Assembly (NCBI GenBank): GCA_047967505.1 | Contig: CM106541.1 | DNA length: 64,000 bases | Reading direction: 5' to 3' (one strand) | Origin: Dipteris shenzhenensis | Taxonomy: Eukaryota > Polypodiophyta > Polypodiopsida > Gleicheniales | In this document: one piece after another, positions 58,005 to 64,000 of the stretch | Layout: the number at the start of each line of letters is the position of its first letter | Numbering within the stretch: the first letter of the stretch is position 1 | The notes under the pieces: model-generated | Seen by the model: the letters and a program-made list of their open reading frames with translations, nothing else | Database searches by the model: none | Told to the model about the DNA's origin: nothing | Program-made: the position numbers and the translations under genes

Positions 58005-61000
58005 CTCACCATGTCCTTCCTCATTTGCATCAATATGGCCCCTTGGGCCCTTGTAAAGTATAGATGATTGATGACTCCGTTTCCTCCGTGTCTGACATCC
58101 ACTATCACTCTCTCCATGAATATTCCATGAGATTGCTTAACTCCTTCTCCCTTCGGTCTTCAGATTGAATTATCTACACCAGCCTCAGTGTTCCTTGACA
58201 TTTCCATCCATGATTTCTCCTGCAAGGAATTCTTGCCTCTTCTGCTACAAATTGTGGATCAATTCCTACACATTGTTGATGATCGCTTGAAGTGCTTCAC
58301 AATTCCCACCATTCAGAGTTGCCTGTTGGAGGTTCCTTAGCGACTGGAGAGCACGGTAGAGAATATTGATTTCTCTCTGCAGGTGTTGGACGTTCTCATT
58401 CCATAGACTGGACATTGTGTGTGCGCATTCTACCACATGCACTCCGTTTCCACATCATTTGCATGAAGGAGCCATATGCTCTCTCTTCTCATGTTCACAA
58501 TCGAAAATGGCTAATTGCTTTGCAGTGTCCGTTTGCTTGTAGGCGTGGATTGTGTTGACTTAATCTCTTTGATCATTCATTGTTTCAAGATTCGATTCAT
58601 TCATTATGATTGTCCATCCCCTTGTGGGTAGAACGCCTGCGACTTTGACATGTTGCACGCCTTCTTTGTCTTTCAACTCCTTTTCTGCATTCGGTCAAAA
58701 TGCCCAATTTATTTGCAAGATTACCAGTGTAACAAATAGAGGATAATTCTGAACTTCCACCTATTGAGATAATCAAACTTTCCAAAAACACTTGAGGAAT
58801 ACATTTCCAGTGAGGTAATATGCTAAATAAACTTTGTATATCATCGCATTGCAAAGAACATTTCAAAACCAACAAGAGGGAGAAGAATCGTAAACTATTT
58901 AGACTTTTGGAATAGAGAATAGACTATCGAATAGCCAAAACTACATATTCAGCAATATTCGTCGTTGCATCAACACTGTATTCTTGAACTTGATGTATTT
59001 CTACTAACCGCCGGTAGATTTCAGGATATAATCTCTACCTATTACACTAGCGATCCTGTAAATAAATTGGGCATTTCGACCGAATACGAAAAAGGAGTTG
59101 AAAGACAAAGAAGGCGGGCAACATGTCGAAGCCACAAGCATTCTACTTGCCACAAGGGGATGGACAATTAGAACGAATGAATCGAATCCTGATTTAGTTA
59201 ATGATCAAAGAGATTAAGTCAACACAATCCACGCCTACAAGCAATCCGACGCTGCAAAGAAATTAGCCATTTTCGATTGTGAACATGAGAAGAGAGAGCA
59301 TATGGTTCCTTCGTGCAAATGTTGTGGAAATGGAGCGCATGTGGTAGAATGCACACACATAGAGTCCAGTCTATGGAACAACAACGTCGAACACCTACAG
59401 AGAGAAATCAATATTTTCTACTGTGCTCTCTAGGAGCTAAGGAACCTCCAACAGGCAACTGTGAATGGTGGGAATTGTGAAGCATTTCAAGCGATCATAA
59501 GCAATGTGCGGGAATTGATCTGTGATTTGCAGCAGAAGAGGTGAGAATTCCTTGTAGGAGAAATCATGGATGGAAATGTCTGAGAGCACTAAGGCTGGTG
59601 TAGATAATTCAATCTTAAGACCAAAGGGAGAAGGAGTCGAGCAATCTCACAAAATGTTCATAGAGAGAGTGGTAGCAGATGTCACACACAGAGGAAACAG
59701 AGTCATCTCCATGGCATATCAGTCGTTTGTACTTTACAATGGCCTGACCAAGGGGTTGTATTGATGCAAATGAGGAAGGACCTGGCCAGACAGTTGGAAT
59801 GCAGGAAGAGGTAGGAGAACCATCTAGAATCTAGCCAGAATTGGATGAAACGGCTCCGAGTTCGAAAGATGAAGATTGGGTTCCTGGTAACATAGCGTCC
59901 GGTGAAGATCCTTCCACTAGTTTTGGAGGAAGCTCAGAATACCAAGATGCAATTAATGCAAAAAATATCACATGGTCTCCATCAGAAACCTTCATTTGGG
60001 CAACTTTTGGGTACCACACAATACTTGGGCTGTATGTAGGAGTGCAAAGGCAATTGTTTGAACCACTCTCGAGCAAACCCCACCCAAGGAGAGCAAAACC
60101 ACTAGTTCCAATCAATCCAGCAGTCAACATGTAGAACCCCAGAGTCCCGCTCTACTAAATTCAGTGGCAAGACAAAACAAGACCCTGATAGTCACATTGG
60201 GCAATTTGAGTCCCGATGGGTAGCAAGTGGTTTCGAGGGTCAGCTTGGCGATGCAGTCAAGAAGGAAAAATTGGTAGCAACCTTGGTGGGCAAGGCCATG
60301 AGTTGGTTCATTCAATATGGTATGAATCACTTTCCGGATTATGATGCTTTGAAACAAGCTTTTTTGTCAAGATTCCGACAAGAGAAAACACCAGAAGCAA
60401 TCCTTAAGAAACTCCAACAATTGAAACAAAAGGATCTATTGGTAGAAGACTATGCCCAGAAGTTTCGAAATCTGAACCAGAGGCTAGCCACTGCTTAAAG
60501 ACCGACTGAGGAACAATTGGGGGATTACTTCTGCAAAGGGTTGAATAAGGAATAGAGAAGTGTTGTGGCGGGAAGAGATACGTTGGCAGGAGCCAATGAC
60601 TTTGATAACAAGGTCGCAGCTGCACAACGTGCAAAACAGAGATTTGGGATGACCAAAAGCAAATCAAAGAAGTGGGAAAAAAGGGATGCAGAGGATTCAA
60701 ATTCGAACACAGATTCAGATGAAGATTTTGACACCGATAGTGAGGATGATGATGTGGAATCTGAGTCAGAGGAAGATGATTCGGATGCTTCGGATGATGA
60801 GGACATGAAATCCAAGAGAAAAAGAAAAAAGGAATCCAAGAAGGGAAAGTCCAAGGGGAGTTCCAAGTCAAAGAAAAAGGCAAAAGCTTCCTTAGGGGAT
60901 GAGAAGCTAGAGAAAAAGATCAAAAAGCATTTGAAAAGTATGGGGCTATCAGAAGTCGTTTCATCTGAGAAAGCTCAATGTGAGTTTTGTCTCAAATGAA

Positions 61001-61304
61001 ATCATGACAGTGCCAATTGCTGGTACGATCCGAATTATAGGGGCCGACTGCCTCCTCACATATGCAAGTTGTTGTAGAAGCGACACAACCCCCTGCAACC
61101 AATCAAGTAGGGGTAAATGAGAATGCTAACCAGATGAGAAGACCAGCTTATCAAAATTGGGAAAATAATCCTCCACAACCAATACAAGTAATTACGCACA
61201 AAATTGCACATATTGTGGAAAAGCTAGACACAGGCAAGGTCTAGGATGTGAACTATATTGTAAACACCACAATGAGACGGGCATCCCGATTGTTCAATAC
61301 CAGT
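56517..61304. repeat. large head-to-head inverted repeat (two ~2.2-2.3 kb arms)
   Basis: Left arm 56517 to about 58750 and right arm about 59015 to 61304 are inverted copies of the gypsy gag half, around a spacer of about 260 bases. Protein-level differences are scattered (for example an acidic-tract insertion SNSNTDSD in the right arm), so the arms are diverged, not a fresh palindrome. Confidence 0.85.
58020..58870 (-). pseudogene. gypsy 5' region with extra CCHC-like motif, decayed
   Basis: The minus strand keeps coding character upstream of gag: REHMAPSCK-stop-CGNGVHVVEC (a zinc-knuckle-like cluster with one Cys codon now TGA) and HLQREINILYRALQSLRNLQ, a heptad-like segment. A 92-codon frame at 58875-58597 (LVLKCSLQCDDIQ...) lies further out. 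The inverted copy at 59.0-59.6 kb has the intact Cys codon. Confidence 0.6.
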
Positions 61305-61313
61305 AGACATGAT
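58965..61313 (+). mobile_element. second gypsy copy, gag half only, inverted relative to the first
   Basis: The plus strand repeats the 5' region and gag of the neighbouring element. It has CKCCGNGAHVVEC near 59315-59352, the coiled-coil-like segment, and gag from about 59841 (DETAPSSKDEDWVPGN...). The capsid part is at 60271-60498, then the acidic and Lys-rich tracts, CEFCLK-stop-NHDSANC, and the final Cys cluster. It stops at about 61304-61313, where the copia LTR begins. Protease and pol are absent, so the copy was truncated by, or before, the copia insertion. Confidence 0.85.
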
Positions 61314-61670
61314 TGTTAAGAGAGTGGGAGAGAGGTAAGGAGTCTCACTTGCGGCTTTCTCACATACACAATGGGGGAATACACACAAAGGTGGAGGCTG
61401 AACACAGTTTTCCTCTTCTTAGTTGTGAAAGCCAAAAAACTCTCTCTCATACAAAAAGGAATAGATGAACCCTATATGTGGGTCTCAAACCAAACTCAAC
61501 TAACCTAGGTGGCATACTAACTGAGCCACTAACTAGAGTACATAAAGATAGCTGTCATCGAGCTATTATTCATGGGCTATGTACCAACCGCATCTGCAGC
61601 TAACAAGTCGGTGACATAACTGCACAACGGTCACCCTGGCATATCACGAGTGGAGCTCAATATCTCAACA
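61314..61670 (-). repeat. copia 3' LTR (357 bp)
   Basis: On the plus strand it begins TGTTAAGAGAGTGGGAG and ends GAGCTCAATATCTCAACA, i.e. TG...CA. Both ends match the short LTR at 45015-45125, so the two elements belong to one family. It lies directly downstream (minus strand) of the polypurine tract. Confidence 0.88.
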
Positions 61671-61679
61671 CTCCCCCTC
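61671..61679 (-). other. copia polypurine tract
   Basis: GAGGGGGAG on the minus strand abuts the 3' LTR start TGTTGAGATATTG, the expected plus-strand primer position. Confidence 0.85.
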
Positions 61680-61689
61680 GAGCTCAATC

Positions 61690-63961
61690 CCAATTCCTAC
61701 ACACCAAGTAGGTCTCTGAGCTTGCGCAGCTTCTCACACCCAATGCCTTCGTGAATATGTCAGCTACCTGATCCTCTGTGCTAACATAAACTAGATCAAT
61801 AAGACCTAGTAAAACCTTCTCCCGCACATAGCGATAATGCACCTCAATGTGCTTTTTCTAGCATGATAGACTGGGTTATTTGCCAAGTGTATACTGCTCA
61901 TGTTGTCATAATAAATGAAAACTGGCCCATTTGTACACTGATGCATATCATAAAGTAGCTTATGCAACCAAGCTACCTCACATGCAGCCATTGTTGCACC
62001 CCTGTACTCAGCCTTTGTGCTTGACAAGGCAACTGTAGGCTGTTTCTTGCTGCTCCAAGTGATTGCAGCACTCCCAAAAGAGAACACATATCCACTGGTA
62101 GATCGTCTATCAAAAACACTACCAGCCCAATCAGCATCAGTGTATCCATGCAACTGTATATGAACCCTAGTCTCATAAAATAGTCCATATTGCAATGTGG
62201 ACTTCACATACCTGAGTATGCATCTAGCTGCATCCAAATACGGTTTCCTTGGAGCCTGCATAAACTGACTTACCAATCCAACATCATAGCTCAAATCTGG
62301 CCTGGTAATAGTCATATAAATCAAACTTCCTACTATGCGTCTGTACATAGTAGGGTCTTCCAGAAGCTCACCTGCATCTGCGCTCAGCTTCACATTCTGC
62401 TCCAAGGGGACTGAAATAGGCTTATAGCCTGTCATCCCATATTTGTACAGCATGTCCAATCCATACTGCCTCTGCAAGAGCCGTATCCCACTTGGTGATC
62501 TAATCACCTCAATGCCCAAGAAGTAACGCAGCTCTCCCAAATCCTTCATCTCAAACTTCTGCTTCAATAGCATTTTCACATGAAGGATATCTTCATCACT
62601 ATCACCTGTGATGATCAAATCATCAACATAAATGACAAGTAGCATAATACCTTTCTCTGTTTTTCTCACATAAAGTGAGAAATCCACCATGGAAATCTGA
62701 AAGCCAATAGTGACAAGATATTGTCCTATCTTGTCAGACCATGCTCTACGTGCTTGCTTCAAGCCATACAAGGCTTTCTTCAACTTGGAAAAAACTCAAG
62801 ATGAATAGCATGCACATAACCTGGTGGCTGCTCCATATAGACCTCTTCTTGCAAATCACCATGCAAGAAGGCATTCTTTACATTCATCTGATGTAAAGAT
62901 CATCCCTTCGATGCAGCCATAGCAATGACTACTCTCACAGTTACCATCCTTGCAATCAGACTAAATGTTTCTTCATAATCAATGCCATATGTCTGTGCAT
63001 ACCCCTTGACAACTAATCTTGCCTTGTATCTACTCACAGAACCATCTGCATTGTGCTTCACCTTATAGACCCACTTGTAGCCAATTGCATTCTGGTGTTT
63101 AGGCAAAGGCACCAATTCCCATGTAGCATTTGCTTCCAAGGCATCCATTTCTTCATCCATGGCTTTCTCCCAATTTTCTTTTCCCATGGCTTGCTCAAAA
63201 GAAGTGGGTCCTGGTTCTTATATCACTTTGACCATATAGGCATAGTGAATGGCTGTAAATCCATCATATTTCAGCCTATCCATAGGATACTTGATTCTGG
63301 TAGACCTGTGCAAAATAGGCTCACTACCAGGTGCTCTCAAAACATCCCTGGTCTTCCTTACTCTAGGTGTGACAACAGAAGGAATACCCAACTCATCATC
63401 AATGTTATGTTCAGAGCCAGTGGATTCACCATCCACATAAGAGTGACCTGCATTCACATCAACCATGGGCTGATCTACTTTCTCTTTTCCTTTTCGTGAT
63501 ACCTGCATACCACTATCTGCATTGCTTTGAGGAGATTCTCCTGATCTCAATCTGCCTGTCCATGGTGAAGTATGTGAACCACTACTAGAGGACACTATAG
63601 GTCCACTAATATTTTGTGATTGCTGCTGTGAATTCTGTGCAGCATTACCATTTTGTGCATCTACATCATCAACCACATTTACTGGTTTATACCAGCTGTT
63701 CATCTCATCAAAAACAACATCTCTGCTTACTGTAAACTTACGAGTAAAAGGGTTATAGCATCTATACCCTTTCTGCTGTAGAGAATAACCAATAAAGATG
63801 CACTTCTCAGCTTTTGGATCCAACTTGGATCTCAACTCATCTGGCACATGAACATAGGCAATGCAACCAAAAACTTTCAAATGAGAAATATCTAGTTTCC
63901 TACCGGTATACCTCTCCTCTAGCGTCATGCCATGTATTGCTGCAGTGGGAGTCTTGTTCAT
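61690..63961 (-). pseudogene. Ty1/copia pol: integrase C-terminus, RT, RNase H
   Basis: Runs off the window's right end. From 63961: the integrase C-terminal part (NKTPTAAIHGMTLEERYTGR, HLKVFGCIAYVHVP, KCIFIGYSLQQKGYRCYNP), a hydrophilic linker, then RT (WEKAMDEEMDALEANATWEL, YKARLVVKGYAQTYGIDYEE), LYGLKQARRAW, the catalytic LLVIYVDDLIITG, LGIEVIRS, and RNase H (GYTDADWAGSVFDRRSTSGY, KKQPTVALSSTKAEY, IYYDNMSSIHLANNP). Lesions: TAA near 63218, TGA near 62900 (Trp expected), frameshifts near 62785, 61870 and 61715. Relatively young but not functional. Confidence 0.92.
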
Positions 63962-64000
63962 TATGTAGACGCAACTGCTTCAGCCCAATAAAAATCTGGC

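Larger units (their letters stand above)
52060..58020 (-). mobile_element. Ty3/gypsy retrotransposon, decayed, LTRs not found
   Basis: Gag, protease, RT, RNase H and integrase follow in the Ty3/gypsy order on the minus strand, with integrase after RNase H. Every domain carries stops or frameshifts. I could not find matching LTRs or a primer site. At the gag side the element meets an inverted second copy of its own 5' half at 58.9 kb. Confidence 0.85.

Overview
The window is nuclear DNA of a land plant with a large, repeat-filled genome. The evidence is a spliced plant amino-acid transporter with canonical GT-AG introns, plant-type Ty1/copia and Ty3/gypsy retrotransposons, LINE remnants with a DUF4283/zinc-knuckle ORF1, and a CACTA (En/Spm-type) DNA transposon. 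I cannot place the species. The low gene density fits a gymnosperm, fern or other large-genome plant, but that is inference.

Layout. 1-19.0 kb: mostly unrecognised AT-rich sequence with old LINE pieces (5.3-8.7 kb), small tandem duplications, a long CA/CT microsatellite (10.2-10.4 kb), a 59-bp mini-MITE (16.4 kb) and a pyrimidine-rich tract. 19.0-25.4 kb: a foldback repeat, then a decayed histone H3-like gene with a greatly enlarged Gln/Ser/His-rich tail, then a decayed multi-exon gene resembling a transposable-element protein of no family I can name, then a short opposite-strand ORF. 27.2-29.6 kb: the one clearly intact host gene, an LHT-type amino-acid transporter whose eight exons close into a 471-residue frame. 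31.36-38.86 kb: a structurally complete 7,504-bp CACTA element with terminal inverted repeats, a 3-bp target duplication, divergent TNP2 and TNPA-like genes, and arrays of a TAGACGCG-type repeat at both ends and between the genes. 39.06-39.31 kb: a 245-bp MITE with an 8-bp target duplication, related to the mini-element at 16.4 kb. 39.7-49.7 kb: LINE and copia fragments, hairpin repeats and a pyrimidine tract. 52.0-61.3 kb: a minus-strand gypsy element and a second plus-strand copy of its gag half, forming a large head-to-head inverted repeat. 61.3-64.0 kb: the 3' half of a minus-strand copia element, running off the window.

Main points. (1) The CACTA element can be delimited to the base, because a neighbouring copy of the host tandem repeat preserves the empty site. 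Its two transposase genes are divergent and share a repeat-laden central region. (2) The ORF at 19.55-20.67 kb ends in a recognisable H3 histone fold and carries three H3-tail-like motifs, one identical to H3 residues 3-11. It is a pseudogene, but the architecture is unusual and I know of no described counterpart. (3) Nonsense codons in the decayed genes are mostly TAG at expected Gln positions, as C-to-T decay of methylated CAG would give.

All translations, splice sites and alignments were done by eye. No database search was run.
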